The position numbers and the translations under genes were made by a program. This document shows, one piece after another, positions 43,774-52,452 of a stretch of DNA of 64,000 nucleotides (its first letter is position 1; each line of letters starts with the position of its first letter). The notes under the pieces are model-generated. The model searched no databases. It was not told where the DNA came from and saw nothing but the letters and a program-made list of their open reading frames with translations. Where the stretch lies: positions 1 to 64,000 of the forward strand of contig JAKSJL010000002.1 in assembly GCA_024398295.1 (NCBI GenBank), in the 5' to 3' direction. The stretch is from Bacteroidales bacterium. Its GTDB lineage: Bacteria > Bacteroidota > Bacteroidia > Bacteroidales > UBA932.

Positions 43774-44352
43774 TTACTGAGCTTTTATGATGTCAATGAC
43801 TTTGTCTGCGCCGGCATCTACTGCTGCGAGATCGTCTTTCTCTGCGCAGCTTACTCCTGCAAGGATCTCTCCGACGGCGTAGAGATTCTTAACTGTCTTC
43901 CCCTCGATGGATGGTCTGCATGACTCATCCACCTTCACTCCGAAGTCGAGGAATGGCTGATGGTCAGCGAAACTCTCCGCATACCATGCGCTCCTATCCT
44001 CATTGTACTCTACGTCGAGCCCAAAGATAGGCTCCCAGACCTTCTTCATGTCTGCCACGAGACCCTTGGAGAAGAACTTTCCTGTCGCGATGACGTAATG
44101 CTCAGCCTCAAGAGCTATCTGTCCGATCTTCTCTGTCCTGACACAGACTATCTTGGAGTCCTGGATACAGGTGTTTGTGATCTGGTCGTCCGCAAATACG
44201 ATACCGCCCTTCTTCTCGAATCCGGCGAGGGTAGTGCCATGGATAGACCTTCCTGAAGTAATGACAGCACACTTGAGTCCGCTGTCCTGAAGCCCACAAG
44301 CTACTCTTGAGCCTGCGTGGCCGCCTCCTATGATGATAACGTCGAATTTCAT
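43774..44352 (-). CDS. glpB: Short GlpB-like FAD-binding subunit
   Basis: Position between glpA and glpC and the FAD-binding motif IIIGGGHAGS (G9, G10, G11, G14) indicate GlpB. With only 192 residues it is under half the E. coli length (419). It keeps the N-terminal dinucleotide motif, a middle ALEAEHYVIATGKFFSKGL block and a C-terminal FAD motif (VKNLYAVGEILAG). The reading frame is clean, so this is a compact form rather than an obvious pseudogene. It could also be a FAD-dependent protein recruited to the complex. Confidence 0.75.
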   Translation of the reverse strand: MKFDVIIIGGGHAGSRVACGLQDSGLKCAVITSGRSIHGTTLAGFEKKGGIVFADDQITNTCIQDSKIVCVRTEKIGQIALEAEHYVIATGKFFSKGLVADMKKVWEPIFGLDVEYNEDRSAWYAESFADHQPFLDFGVKVDESCRPSIEGKTVKNLYAVGEILAGVSCAEKDDLAAVDAGADKVIDIIKAQ

Positions 44353-44357
44353 ACCCT

Positions 44358-45983
44358 CTAATCCTTATAAGTGTCTGGCTTTCCAGCCTTGTAAACCTTC
44401 TGCATGAACTCCATCTCGCGGAGTGTGTCGCCCCAGCCTACAGCCTTCATACCCTTCCATCTCTCATCGAGGAAGTCGGCTGCGAGCTTGTCAGCGCTCT
44501 CTGGCTCGCCCTTCGCGATGGCAAGCGCCTTCGCAGCCTTATGGATGCAGAAGGTGCCCTGGCAGGTACCCATGCCGACGCGCGTACGGCGACGAAGGTC
44601 CTCCATTGTATTTACATTAAGGTGCTTGACTGCGTATTTGATCTCTGCGAGGGTAACATTCTCACACTCGCAGACGAGCTGCTTGTCCTCAGGGGAACTG
44701 AACTCCACTTCAGCTGCTCTGGAGCCCAGACGGCCAGCGGCGGCCTTCTGTCCCTGTGTGGCGCTTCCCCAGAGCTTCTTTGAGACTTCCTTGACTCCAG
44801 ATGTCTCAGAGCCAGGGAGTGGGGTAGTGGCAGTCTGACACTGCGCTGAAGAATTCAGCTTCTTACATACAGCATCGGTGGCGATCTCCGCCATGAGGCG
44901 GTAGGTCATGAGCTTGCCTCCGGTGATGCTGATGAAACCCTTCACGCCATCGCGTGTCTCATGGTCAAGGCAGACGATACCGCGGCTGATGCTACGACCT
45001 GTAGGGTCGTCATCGGCAGCCACGAGAGGTCTGACGCCTGCGTATGCACGCAGGATTCTGGTGGTCGCGAGGCTAGGGCACAGCGCGCAGCCCTCACGAA
45101 GCAGCAGATCCACTTCCTCTGGGGTGACGTGCATGTGGTCGCACTCCTCGAAAGGAACCTTGGTCGAGGTGGTTCCGATCACGGTGACAGAGTCGCCAGG
45201 AACGAGGATGTCGCCATCGGCTGACTTGCGGCAGCGGTTTATCACTACATTGTTCACTCTATGAGCAAATACCAGCAGCGCGCCCTTCGCAGGATACATG
45301 CCAATGTTCACGCCAGCCATCTGGGCAATGTTATGGCCCCAGATACCAGCGGCATTCACAGTCACAGGAGCGCGATACTCGGCTTCTTCGCCTGTGATGG
45401 CATTTCTGACCTTCACGCCTTCGATGGTGTCGCCATTCTTGAGAAAACCGGTCACTTCTGTGTATGTGAGTACCTTAGCTCCATGGAGCTGGGCATCCAC
45501 AACATTTGAAGAACAAAGACGGAAAGGATCGACAGAGCCGTCTGGCACCTGTACAGCGCCGATCAGGGTAGGGTTTACTGAAGGCTCCATCCTTATGGCG
45601 TCCTTCGGATCAATGACCTTGGCACTGATTCCAGACTTGAGACAAGCCTCCACGAAGGTCTTCTGGTAATCCAGTCCGTAGCCTGTGTCGGCGTCTTCAG
45701 GGAGAGTGATGAAAAGTCCCTGGGTGTCGTCTACACAGTGCGAAGCGATCTTTCGAAGAATCTGGTTCTCCTTGATGCACTCCTCTGCAGACTCTGCATC
45801 CTTGACTGCGTATCTGGCTCCACTGTGAAGAAGGCCATGGTTTCTACCGGTAGCGCCATTCGCTATATCGTGGCGCTCGATAAGGAGAACCTTGAGGCCT
45901 CTCATGGAGCAATCTCTTGCTGTTCCCGCACCGGTGATTCCTCCACCGATGACGATAACATCGAAATCCTGATGGTTATTCAT
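44358..45983 (-). CDS. glpA: Anaerobic glycerol-3-phosphate dehydrogenase subunit A
   Basis: Catalytic FAD subunit that oxidises glycerol-3-phosphate to dihydroxyacetone phosphate. The 541 residues include the FAD motif VIGGGITGAG at about 11-20. C-terminal is a BFD-like [2Fe-2S] domain with CECENVTLAEI and GMGTCQGTFC. ATG 45983 is used; an upstream ATG at 46004 lies inside the palindrome over the expected transcription start. First gene of the glpABC operon. Confidence 0.93.
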   Translation of the reverse strand: MNNHQDFDVIVIGGGITGAGTARDCSMRGLKVLLIERHDIANGATGRNHGLLHSGARYAVKDAESAEECIKENQILRKIASHCVDDTQGLFITLPEDADTGYGLDYQKTFVEACLKSGISAKVIDPKDAIRMEPSVNPTLIGAVQVPDGSVDPFRLCSSNVVDAQLHGAKVLTYTEVTGFLKNGDTIEGVKVRNAITGEEAEYRAPVTVNAAGIWGHNIAQMAGVNIGMYPAKGALLVFAHRVNNVVINRCRKSADGDILVPGDSVTVIGTTSTKVPFEECDHMHVTPEEVDLLLREGCALCPSLATTRILRAYAGVRPLVAADDDPTGRSISRGIVCLDHETRDGVKGFISITGGKLMTYRLMAEIATDAVCKKLNSSAQCQTATTPLPGSETSGVKEVSKKLWGSATQGQKAAAGRLGSRAAEVEFSSPEDKQLVCECENVTLAEIKYAVKHLNVNTMEDLRRRTRVGMGTCQGTFCIHKAAKALAIAKGEPESADKLAADFLDERWKGMKAVGWGDTLREMEFMQKVYKAGKPDTYKD

Positions 45984-45990
45984 TAGTGAT

Positions 45991-46013
45991 GTATGTTTAA
46001 ACATACAAACTTA
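45991..46013 (-). promoter_or_regulatory. glpABC promoter with a 16-bp palindromic operator
   Basis: Minus-strand -7 box TAAGTTTG at 46013-46006. Starting at its last base is the perfect palindrome GTATGTTTAAACATAC (45991-46006), which covers the expected start site. An inverted repeat over the start is where a repressor would act. The regulator, possibly glycerol-responsive, is not encoded nearby. Confidence 0.65.
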
Positions 46014-46059
46014 ATGATTTCTTTCTTTAAATGGTTTAAAAAATTGAAGAAATTGCGTC

Positions 46060-46096
46060 AGAAAATGAAAGAAGCATCTGGCCATCCAGATGCTTC
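46060..46096 (-). terminator. Intrinsic terminator of rnpB
   Basis: An 11-bp stem GAAGCATCTGG / CCAGATGCTTC (46071-46081 and 46086-46096) with loop CCAT. On the minus strand it continues as TTTCATTTTCTG. It directly follows the conserved 3' end of the RNase P RNA. Confidence 0.85.
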
Positions 46097-46421
46097 CTGT
46101 GCGTAAAGGCTGAGCCATAAGCCGGTTTCTGTTTTGATCCGCCATTTATCTTCGCAACCTACCCCCTGACATCGGACGAGCAGTCCTCATCTGTCAGTAT
46201 ATTTGGTCTTGCAGGCCCCGGTGCCGTACCCGATATGCATCGCTGCACACCGTCGTGAGCTCTTACCTCGCGTTTTCACCCTTGCTGTCACCAGCGGTCA
46301 TTCTCTGTTACGGCTGTCGAAAGATTACTCCTACCTGCGCTTTCCGCAGCGGGGTGCTCTGCCCTGTCCGGACTTTCCTCAGCCTTGCGGCCGCGACGGA
46401 AACGCCCTGCCTTTTTCTTTC
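46097..46421 (-). ncRNA. rnpB: RNase P RNA (bacterial type A)
   Basis: Catalytic RNA that matures tRNA 5' ends. On the minus strand the 5' region has GAGGAAAGTCCGGAC (near 46385-46371) and the 3' region has ACCGGCTTAT (near 46120-46111), both hallmarks of bacterial RNase P RNA. AAGGCTGAG near the 5' end pairs with CTCAGCCTT near the 3' end. ORFs across this stretch are incidental. The length of about 325 nt is normal. Ends are estimated from the -7 box and the terminator. Confidence 0.95.
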
Positions 46422-46426
46422 TGATG

Positions 46427-46453
46427 CAAATTTACTCATTTTTCTTATATTTG
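46427..46453. promoter_or_regulatory. Divergent -7 elements of rnpB and the glutaminyl cyclase gene
   Basis: Minus-strand TAAATTTG at 46434-46427 precedes rnpB by about 6 nt. Plus-strand TATATTTG at 46446-46453 lies 22 nt before ATG 46475. The two boxes are only 11 nt apart. Confidence 0.65.
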
Positions 46454-46474
46454 TCGTCCATAAACATTGGAACA

Positions 46475-47239
46475 ATGAAGCAATTGATAAAATTGATCAC
46501 CGTCAGTGCACTAGCGCTCGCATGCTCGGCATGCTCGGCGAAGGTCACGCATTACGGCGTGAAGGTACTCAAGGAGTATCCTCACGATGTCACTTCATAT
46601 ACACAGGGCCTGTTCTTCCATGACGGTAAGCTCTATGAGAGCACCGGTCAGTATGGGATATCTACCTTCAGGGTGGTGAATCTCGCAGACGGCAAGCCTA
46701 TCCAGAAGCTGGATTTCGCGAAGAAGTACTTTGTGGAAGGCTCCATCATTTTCAAGGACAAGCTCTACATCCTCACCTGGACGAACAAGCTGGTGTTTGT
46801 GTATGACGCGAAGACATTGGAGTACAAGAACTCCTTTGCCTACCCTCGCGAGGGATGGGGACTCACTACGGATGGCAAGCAGCTCATTGCCTCGGATGGC
46901 TCGAATTCGCTGTTCTTCATGGATGAGTCCCTGAAGGTGCAGAAAACCGTCAAGGTCACCATGGATGGCCGCCCTGTAAAGCTGCTCAATGAGCTTGAAT
47001 ATATAGATGGTAAGATCTGGGCAAATGTATACCTTAGCGATATGATTGTGATCATAAACCCTGCCAGCGGAGTGGTGGAGGCCACCGTCGACTGCACCGG
47101 GCTGCTCCCTAGGAAGCTGCGCACGCCAGATACTGATGTACTCAATGGTATCGCCAAGGATCCAGTGAGTGGAAAGATCTACCTCACAGGAAAGAATTGG
47201 CCTAAAATGTATGAAATAGAGTTAGTTAAAGTCAAATGA
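46475..47239 (+). CDS. Glutaminyl-peptide cyclotransferase, lipoprotein
   Basis: A 254-residue plant-type (beta-propeller) glutamine cyclotransferase that forms pyroglutamate at peptide N-termini. The start ATG 46475 begins a lipoprotein signal (MKQLIKLITVSALALACSAC). An earlier in-frame start would lie within the rnpB promoter. Family blocks are PHDVTSYTQGLFF, YESTGQYGISTFR, LNELEYIDGKIWANVY and DVLNGIAKDPVSGKIYLTGK. The stop overlaps the next gene's start (ATGATGA). Confidence 0.9.
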   Translation: MKQLIKLITVSALALACSACSAKVTHYGVKVLKEYPHDVTSYTQGLFFHDGKLYESTGQYGISTFRVVNLADGKPIQKLDFAKKYFVEGSIIFKDKLYILTWTNKLVFVYDAKTLEYKNSFAYPREGWGLTTDGKQLIASDGSNSLFFMDESLKVQKTVKVTMDGRPVKLLNELEYIDGKIWANVYLSDMIVIINPASGVVEATVDCTGLLPRKLRTPDTDVLNGIAKDPVSGKIYLTGKNWPKMYEIELVKVK

Positions 47240-47823
47240 TGAAAAAAGTTATCTTATGCGCACTGTGCGCCCTTATGGGCCTTAACTCCCTTGCTCAGGA
47301 GTACCCTAAGAACGAGCTGTCGCTCACATATGGCGGCCTCAGTATCCCTTATGTCGCTGTCAGTGTGGCTGGTGTTCTAGGGTCCGTCATAACAGGAATT
47401 GCGACTGATGGTGATGTGGTTCTGGAGCGTGTCGGAACATCTGGCACTTTCGGCTTTCAGTACTATCATAATTTCCATCGTCATTTTGGATATGGCGCAG
47501 AAGTGATCTATGAAAGCTGCAGCCTTAAGTTTACGGATGTCCCACCAGGAAGGGTGAATTTCTTGAGCGTCATGCCTTCTATGAAGGGTCGTTGGTTCCA
47601 GGGAGATGTCTTCGGAATGTACAGTAGAGTTTCGGCTGGCCTGTGCACCAGGGTCATTCCTCTTCTTGAGTGGATCGATGAAGGCGCTCCAGTCTCAGTT
47701 CAGTTCGGCTATCATGTGGTTCCTGTCGGCATGTCCATAGGTTCCAAGCAGCTGAAGTTCATAGCTGAGATAGGACTGGGAATGGGACCGATGATAGGTG
47801 CTGGAGTAGTCTACGGATTCTAG
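47236..47823 (+). CDS. Small outer-membrane beta-barrel-like protein
   Basis: A 195-residue protein with signal peptide (MMKKVILCALCALMGLNSLA, cut before QE). Alternating strands with glycine and aromatic residues follow (FGFQYYHNFHRHFGYGAEVI; IAEIGLGMGPMIGAGVVYGF). It ends in a C-terminal Phe, the outer-membrane barrel signature. No family is recognised. Translationally coupled to the glutaminyl cyclase. Confidence 0.7.
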   Translation: MMKKVILCALCALMGLNSLAQEYPKNELSLTYGGLSIPYVAVSVAGVLGSVITGIATDGDVVLERVGTSGTFGFQYYHNFHRHFGYGAEVIYESCSLKFTDVPPGRVNFLSVMPSMKGRWFQGDVFGMYSRVSAGLCTRVIPLLEWIDEGAPVSVQFGYHVVPVGMSIGSKQLKFIAEIGLGMGPMIGAGVVYGF

Positions 47824-47844
47824 TTTAAATAACTGACATATAGA

Positions 47845-47975
47845 TAATTATAAAGCCCGCATCACTGCGGGCTTTATAAGTTAGTTAGTAGTGTATTTAC
47901 CTTAAAAAGGCTAATTATTGTTGGTTAGTACTCCTAGCTAGTAGGAGCCGAGTGTCTTTAAACGATTTATTTTAA
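47845..47975 (-). ncRNA. Candidate small RNA with a consensus promoter
   Basis: On the minus strand TTTG (48011-48008), 19 nt and TACCTTTG (47988-47981) form a consensus promoter just downstream of trmD. No ORF follows; the next 98 nt contain no ATG on that strand. The predicted RNA of about 130 nt contains hairpin CTCCTA...TAGGAG and ends at the hairpin 47877-47850. No known family is recognised. Alternatively the promoter could be fortuitous. Confidence 0.5.
47850..47877. terminator. Bidirectional intrinsic terminator
   Basis: A 12-bp stem ATAAAGCCCGCA / TGCGGGCTTTAT with loop TCAC. The A/T-rich ends give short U-runs in both directions. It ends the glutaminyl cyclase/barrel operon and could end the candidate minus-strand RNA. 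Confidence 0.82.
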
Positions 47976-47980
47976 CGATA

Positions 47981-48011
47981 CAAAGGTAGTCAAACTTTGT
48001 ATACTTCCAAA
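47981..48011 (-). promoter_or_regulatory. Consensus promoter without a downstream gene
   Basis: TTTG at 48011-48008, 19-nt spacer, TACCTTTG at 47988-47981, all on the minus strand. The -7 region also lies in an inverted repeat, ATACAAAG / CTTTGTAT (47978-47985 and 47995-48002). Confidence 0.7.
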
Positions 48012-48012
48012 A

Positions 48013-48699
48013 TTATTTTGAGTTTTTTTCAAGAAGATGAGGACGCAGCCTCTTAGTGCGCTCCAGAGCCTGCTCGTCCTGCCATGCCTGGATGAGCTTA
48101 GGGTTGCCGCTCAGAAGCACGTCTGGAACCCTCCAGCCATTGAATTCTGCTGGCCTCGTGTATACGGGAGGGGAGAGGAGGTCATCCTGGAAGGAGTCGC
48201 TCAGCGCAGATGTCTCATCGGTAAGGGCGCCAGGAATCAGGCGCACGATGCTGTCGGCCAGAAGCGCAGCCGGTATCTCACCGCCGCTCACTACATAGTC
48301 TCCTACAGAGATCTCCCTGGTGATGAGATGCTCGCGGATGCGGTGGTCGATGCCCTTGTAGTGTCCACAGAGGATTATGATATTTCCCTTAAGAGAGAGC
48401 TCATTCGCAATGCCCTGATCGAGTATGTCTCCGTCAGGTGACATGTAAATCACCTCGTCATAGTCACGCTCTGACTTGAGCTCCTCAATCATTCTGAACA
48501 CAGGCTCCACCATCATGACCATACCGGCGTCTCCACCGTAGTTATAGTCATCTACGTTCTTTCGTGGACCGAGACCATATTTCCTCAGGTTATGGACATG
48601 GATTTCCACTACACCTTTCTTGATGGCGCGTCCTACGATAGAGTGGCTGAGAGGGCTTTCGAGAAGCTCTGGGACCACGGTCAAAATGTCGATTCTCAT
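48013..48699 (-). CDS. trmD: tRNA (guanine-N1-)-methyltransferase TrmD
   Basis: SPOUT methyltransferase that forms m1G37 in tRNAs, which prevents frameshifting. The 228 residues match the family. The AdoMet-binding trefoil knot is [12 protein letters not shown] with [12 protein letters not shown]. Other TrmD blocks are [10 protein letters not shown] and the C-terminal [20 protein letters not shown]. Monocistronic here; a TAACTTTG box (48727-48720) lies 20 nt before the start. Confidence 0.95.
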   Translation of the reverse strand: MRIDILTVVPELLESPLSHSIVGRAIKKGVVEIHVHNLRKYGLGPRKNVDDYNYGGDAGMVMMVEPVFRMIEELKSERDYDEVIYMSPDGDILDQGIANELSLKGNIIILCGHYKGIDHRIREHLITREISVGDYVVSGGEIPAALLADSIVRLIPGALTDETSALSDSFQDDLLSPPVYTRPAEFNGWRVPDVLLSGNPKLIQAWQDEQALERTKRLRPHLLEKNSK

Positions 48700-48719
48700 A
48701 AATAGTTCCTTTAGTCACG

Positions 48720-48756
48720 CAAAGTTAGTGTTTTTAATCAAATTTAGGTATATTTG
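48720..48756. promoter_or_regulatory. Divergent -7 elements of trmD and the DUF349-yidC operon
   Basis: Minus-strand TAACTTTG at 48727-48720 serves trmD. Plus-strand TATATTTG at 48749-48756 serves the DUF349 gene, with a leader of about 40 nt. Confidence 0.6.
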
Positions 48757-48802
48757 CATTTCGTGACATTATTATAATAAACACTTTTGAACCTCTATTA
48801 TT

Positions 48803-50590
48803 ATGAGTGAAGTTATCATTCCTGAGGAGTTGAACTCTTCAGATGTACTTGAAAACAAGGAAAACGTTATTGAGACCGAGTCTCCAGTGGTTAATTATGC
48901 AGAGAAGACACTCGCTGAGCTTGTGGAGATCTTCCAGTCCCTCGGTGAAGGCATCGAGAGAGTGAAGAAGTCGAAGGAAGTCGAGGCCATCAAGTCTGCA
49001 TTCTACAAGAAACTCTCGAAGGAGAAGGCTGAGGCTGGATTCGAGGCTCCTGTGGAGGAACCATCTGCAGACACTGTAGAAGAAGAATCACAGGCACCAC
49101 AGGCTGAGGATGAGAAGGTAAATCCATTCGAGGCTATCGAGGCTGGATTCAAGTCTCTGTATAACGCCTTCAAGAAAGAACGCGCCGAGTATAACAGACA
49201 GCAGGACGCAGAGAAGGAAGAGAATCTCGCGAAGAAGCTCGCTGTCATCGAGGACCTCAAGGCACTCCTTGAGAGCCAGGAGGATGTAAATGCTACATTC
49301 CCAGCATTCCGCGACATTCAGGCTCGCTGGAGAGCAGTCGGCCCAGTTCCAGCTCAGAACTATAGAGATGTAAATGATCAGTACCAGTATTGCGTAGAGA
49401 AGTTCTACGACATGGTAAAGATAAACAGAGACCTTCGCGATCTCGACTTCAAGAAGAATCTCGAGGCTAAGGAAGCATTCTGCCAGGCTGCAGAGAAGCT
49501 TGCTGAGAATGAGAATGTGGTGGAGGCATTCCGTGAGCTCCAGAAGCTCCACGAGCAGTGGAAGGAGTTCGGTCCTGTCGCTAAGGAGTACAGGGATCAG
49601 ATCTGGGACAGATTCAAGGCTGCTACCTCAGTCATCAACAAGAAGTATCAGGCATTCTTCGAGGAGCAGAAGGGCAAGCAGGCAGATAACCTTGCAGCGA
49701 AGGAGCGCCTTTGCGAGCAGGTAGAGGCTATCGCTGAGAAGGAGGTTGCTTCGTCAAACGAGTGGAATGCACTCGCGAAGGAGATCGAGGACATCCAGAA
49801 GCAGTGGAAGGGCATCGGCTTCGCCTCTAAGAAGGAGAACCAGAAGATTTACGATCGTTTCCGCGCAGCATGCGACAAGTTCTTCGAGAAGAAGAGAGTG
49901 TTCTATTCTCAGTATAAGGACAGCATGGCTGAGAACCTCGACAAGAAGATGGCTATCATCGAGCAGGCTGAGGCTCTCAAGAACAGCACCGAGTGGAAGA
50001 AGACCACAGACCTTCTCATTGGCCTCCAGAAGCAGTGGAAGGAGATAGGTGCAGTGCCTAGAAAGAAGAGCGAGCAGCTCTGGAAGAGATTCCGCACAGC
50101 TTGCGACGAGTTCTTCGCAGAGCGCGACAAGCAGGCGAAGCCAGAGAATGACTTCTACTCAAACCTCAAGGCGAAGAAGGCTGTCATCGAGGAGATCAAT
50201 GCATACGTTTCAGCTGATCCAGAGGCTGACGCAGCCGCTCAGAAGGCTTTCAACGAGAAGTGGCAGTCTATCGGTTTCGTTCCATTCAAGGAGAAGGATA
50301 CCATCTACGCTGCCTTCAAGGAGGCTATGCAGGCTAAGTTCGGCGGCCGCTCACAGCGTTCTGGTGGCAGGTCTGCACGTGCTCCACGCAGTGAGAAGGA
50401 CATCCTTATCCAGAAGTATAATACTCTTCAGCAGGATATCGCTACATATGAGAATAACATAGGTTTCTTCTCAATGTCAAAGAACTCAGAGGCACTTATC
50501 AAGCAGATGCAGGAGAGAATCGACGCTTCAAAGCAGGAGCTTAAGGAGCTCGAGGAGAAGATCAGAAAGGTAGAGGAGGCAGCTGAATAA
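48803..50590 (+). CDS. DUF349 domain-containing protein
   Basis: A 595-residue, highly charged, helical protein with several DUF349 repeats of about 75 residues. Each has a W..IG.V or similar core (RWRAVGPVPAQNYRDVNDQY; WKEFGPVAKEYRDQIWDRFK; WKGIGFASKKENQKIYDRFR; WKEIGAVPRKKSEQLWKRFR; WQSIGFVPFKEKDTIYAAFK). The C-terminus is a coiled coil. Cytoplasmic; the function is not established. Its stop overlaps the yidC start (TAATG), so expression is coupled to membrane protein insertion. Confidence 0.9.
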   Translation: MSEVIIPEELNSSDVLENKENVIETESPVVNYAEKTLAELVEIFQSLGEGIERVKKSKEVEAIKSAFYKKLSKEKAEAGFEAPVEEPSADTVEEESQAPQAEDEKVNPFEAIEAGFKSLYNAFKKERAEYNRQQDAEKEENLAKKLAVIEDLKALLESQEDVNATFPAFRDIQARWRAVGPVPAQNYRDVNDQYQYCVEKFYDMVKINRDLRDLDFKKNLEAKEAFCQAAEKLAENENVVEAFRELQKLHEQWKEFGPVAKEYRDQIWDRFKAATSVINKKYQAFFEEQKGKQADNLAAKERLCEQVEAIAEKEVASSNEWNALAKEIEDIQKQWKGIGFASKKENQKIYDRFRAACDKFFEKKRVFYSQYKDSMAENLDKKMAIIEQAEALKNSTEWKKTTDLLIGLQKQWKEIGAVPRKKSEQLWKRFRTACDEFFAERDKQAKPENDFYSNLKAKKAVIEEINAYVSADPEADAAAQKAFNEKWQSIGFVPFKEKDTIYAAFKEAMQAKFGGRSQRSGGRSARAPRSEKDILIQKYNTLQQDIATYENNIGFFSMSKNSEALIKQMQERIDASKQELKELEEKIRKVEEAAE

Positions 50591-52452
50591 TGAATAGAAG
50601 TACATCCATTGGCTTTTTCCTTATTGCCCTCATTATAGTTGTATTCTCGCTCATCCAGTCGAGACAGTATAATGAGCGAGCTTTCCTCCAGGCACAGATG
50701 GATTCCCTGGCTGCAGCTCAGGGAAGTGTGTCTACACTTTCGTCAGATTCTGTAGACATGAGATCCAGAGCTATGGAGATCATCCAGGGCGAGCTTCTTC
50801 AGCAGCATGTTTCCATCTATCAGGATTCCCTTCTTGATGCAGCGAACCTTGCACCTGAAGAGCACATCGTACTCCAGAACGACAAGGTAGAGCTTACTTT
50901 CACCACCAGAGGTGCGAAGCCTTATTCTGCCATGCTTAAGGAGTATAAGACATACGAGCAGACTGACCTTCAGGTATTTAACCCAGGCTCATGCAAGTAT
51001 GACATCACTCTTTATGCTGGAAAGGTTATCAATACAGCTGACTTCACTTTCCAGGTGGCTGAGCATACTGACAGCACTCTCGTGATGAGGCTCCCATTTG
51101 CTGAGGGTGGCTATATCGAGCAGAAGTACGTGCTCAAGAGTGGCCAGTACGCAGTAGAGAACCTCCTTTCATTCGTAGGAATGCAGGGTGTCATCCCTAG
51201 AAATGTCACATCATTCGACGTAGACTATTCAGTAGTCGTTCCTAGAATGGAGAAGGGCTATAGAAATGAGGCTCAGTATTCAAAGGTAAACTACTGTCAT
51301 AATGGCGAGAAGCCAGAGAAGTTCGGTAATGGAAAGAGCGGCTCTAAGAGAGTGGATTCAAGATTTTCTTGGATAGCATTCCAGCAGCAGTTCTTCTCAG
51401 CCATCATGAGAGCTCCTCAGGAGTTTGCTTCCGGCCAGATGTCGGTTGACTTCTTCCCTGAGACAGACGAGAGCCATAACCTCATGGCTTGCGATGCTCA
51501 GATGCGCTGCGACTTCAAGGCTGCAGACAAGGTAGAGGTGCCATTCGAGTTCTACTTTGGCCCTAACCACTATCAGACTCTGAGAACATATGGACAGTCA
51601 TACGAGAAGATCATCACAGTCGGTGGATGGCTTGTAGCATGGTTCACCAGATACGTCATCATTCCGCTGTTCAACTTCTTCCACAGGTTCATCGATAACT
51701 TCGGTCTCATCATCCTTCTGATGACCATCGTGATCAAGATTGTCGTACTTCCATTCACGAACAAGTCTTATCTCTCATCTGCGAAGATGGCTGCCATCAA
51801 GCCAGAGATCGAGAAACTGAATGCCAAGTATCCTAAGCAGGAAGATGCTCTCAAGAAGCAGCAGGCGCAGATGGATCTCTATAAGAAGGCGGGAATCAGC
51901 CCTATGGGCGGATGCCTCCCTACACTTCTCACTTTCCCTATCCTCTGGGCGATGTTCAGGTTCTTCCCTGCATCCATCGAGCTTCGTCAGCAGCCATTCC
52001 TGTGGTGTCAGGACCTCTCTGCTTATGATTCCATCATTGATTATGGTATGCGCATTCCTATTCTTGGAGATCACCTTTCACTGTTCGCACTCCTTATGGC
52101 TGCGACCATGTGGTTCTACTCGAAGATGACAGTATCGCAGCAGACAGCATCAAATGACCCTACAGCGCAGAGCATGCAGTTCATGACTGTATGGATGATG
52201 CCTATCATGATGTTCTTCATCTGTAACAACCTTTCTGCAGCGCTTAGCTACTACTATCTTCTTTCAAACCTCTTCATGATGCTCCAGAACTGGATCCTCA
52301 GAAAGTTCTTCGTGAAGCCAGAAGCTATCCTTGCGAAGATCCATGCAGCTGAGTCCAAGCCTCAGAAGAAGTCCAAGTGGCAGCAGCGTCTCGAGGAGGC
52401 GCAGAGAATGCAGCAGGAGATGCAGAAGCAGCAGAAAAATCAGAGACGATAA
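50590..52452 (+). CDS. yidC: Membrane protein insertase YidC
   Basis: Inserts and folds inner-membrane proteins, alone or with Sec. The 620-residue protein has an N-terminal membrane helix (about 5-22) and a large periplasmic beta domain (about 60-330). The conserved five-helix insertase core starts near 350 (IIPLFNFFHRFIDNFGLIIL; TNKSYLSSAKMAAIKPEIEK; MGGCLPTLLTFPILWAMFRF). The tail is basic and glutamine-rich (WQQRLEEAQRMQQEMQKQQK), suited to ribosome contact. Confidence 0.95.
   Translation: MNRSTSIGFFLIALIIVVFSLIQSRQYNERAFLQAQMDSLAAAQGSVSTLSSDSVDMRSRAMEIIQGELLQQHVSIYQDSLLDAANLAPEEHIVLQNDKVELTFTTRGAKPYSAMLKEYKTYEQTDLQVFNPGSCKYDITLYAGKVINTADFTFQVAEHTDSTLVMRLPFAEGGYIEQKYVLKSGQYAVENLLSFVGMQGVIPRNVTSFDVDYSVVVPRMEKGYRNEAQYSKVNYCHNGEKPEKFGNGKSGSKRVDSRFSWIAFQQQFFSAIMRAPQEFASGQMSVDFFPETDESHNLMACDAQMRCDFKAADKVEVPFEFYFGPNHYQTLRTYGQSYEKIITVGGWLVAWFTRYVIIPLFNFFHRFIDNFGLIILLMTIVIKIVVLPFTNKSYLSSAKMAAIKPEIEKLNAKYPKQEDALKKQQAQMDLYKKAGISPMGGCLPTLLTFPILWAMFRFFPASIELRQQPFLWCQDLSAYDSIIDYGMRIPILGDHLSLFALLMAATMWFYSKMTVSQQTASNDPTAQSMQFMTVWMMPIMMFFICNNLSAALSYYYLLSNLFMMLQNWILRKFFVKPEAILAKIHAAESKPQKKSKWQQRLEEAQRMQQEMQKQQKNQRR

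Noticed and set aside
46203..46424. Short open frames over 46.2-46.4 kb
   Set aside because: The stretch is the RNase P RNA; conserved RNA blocks explain the sequence.
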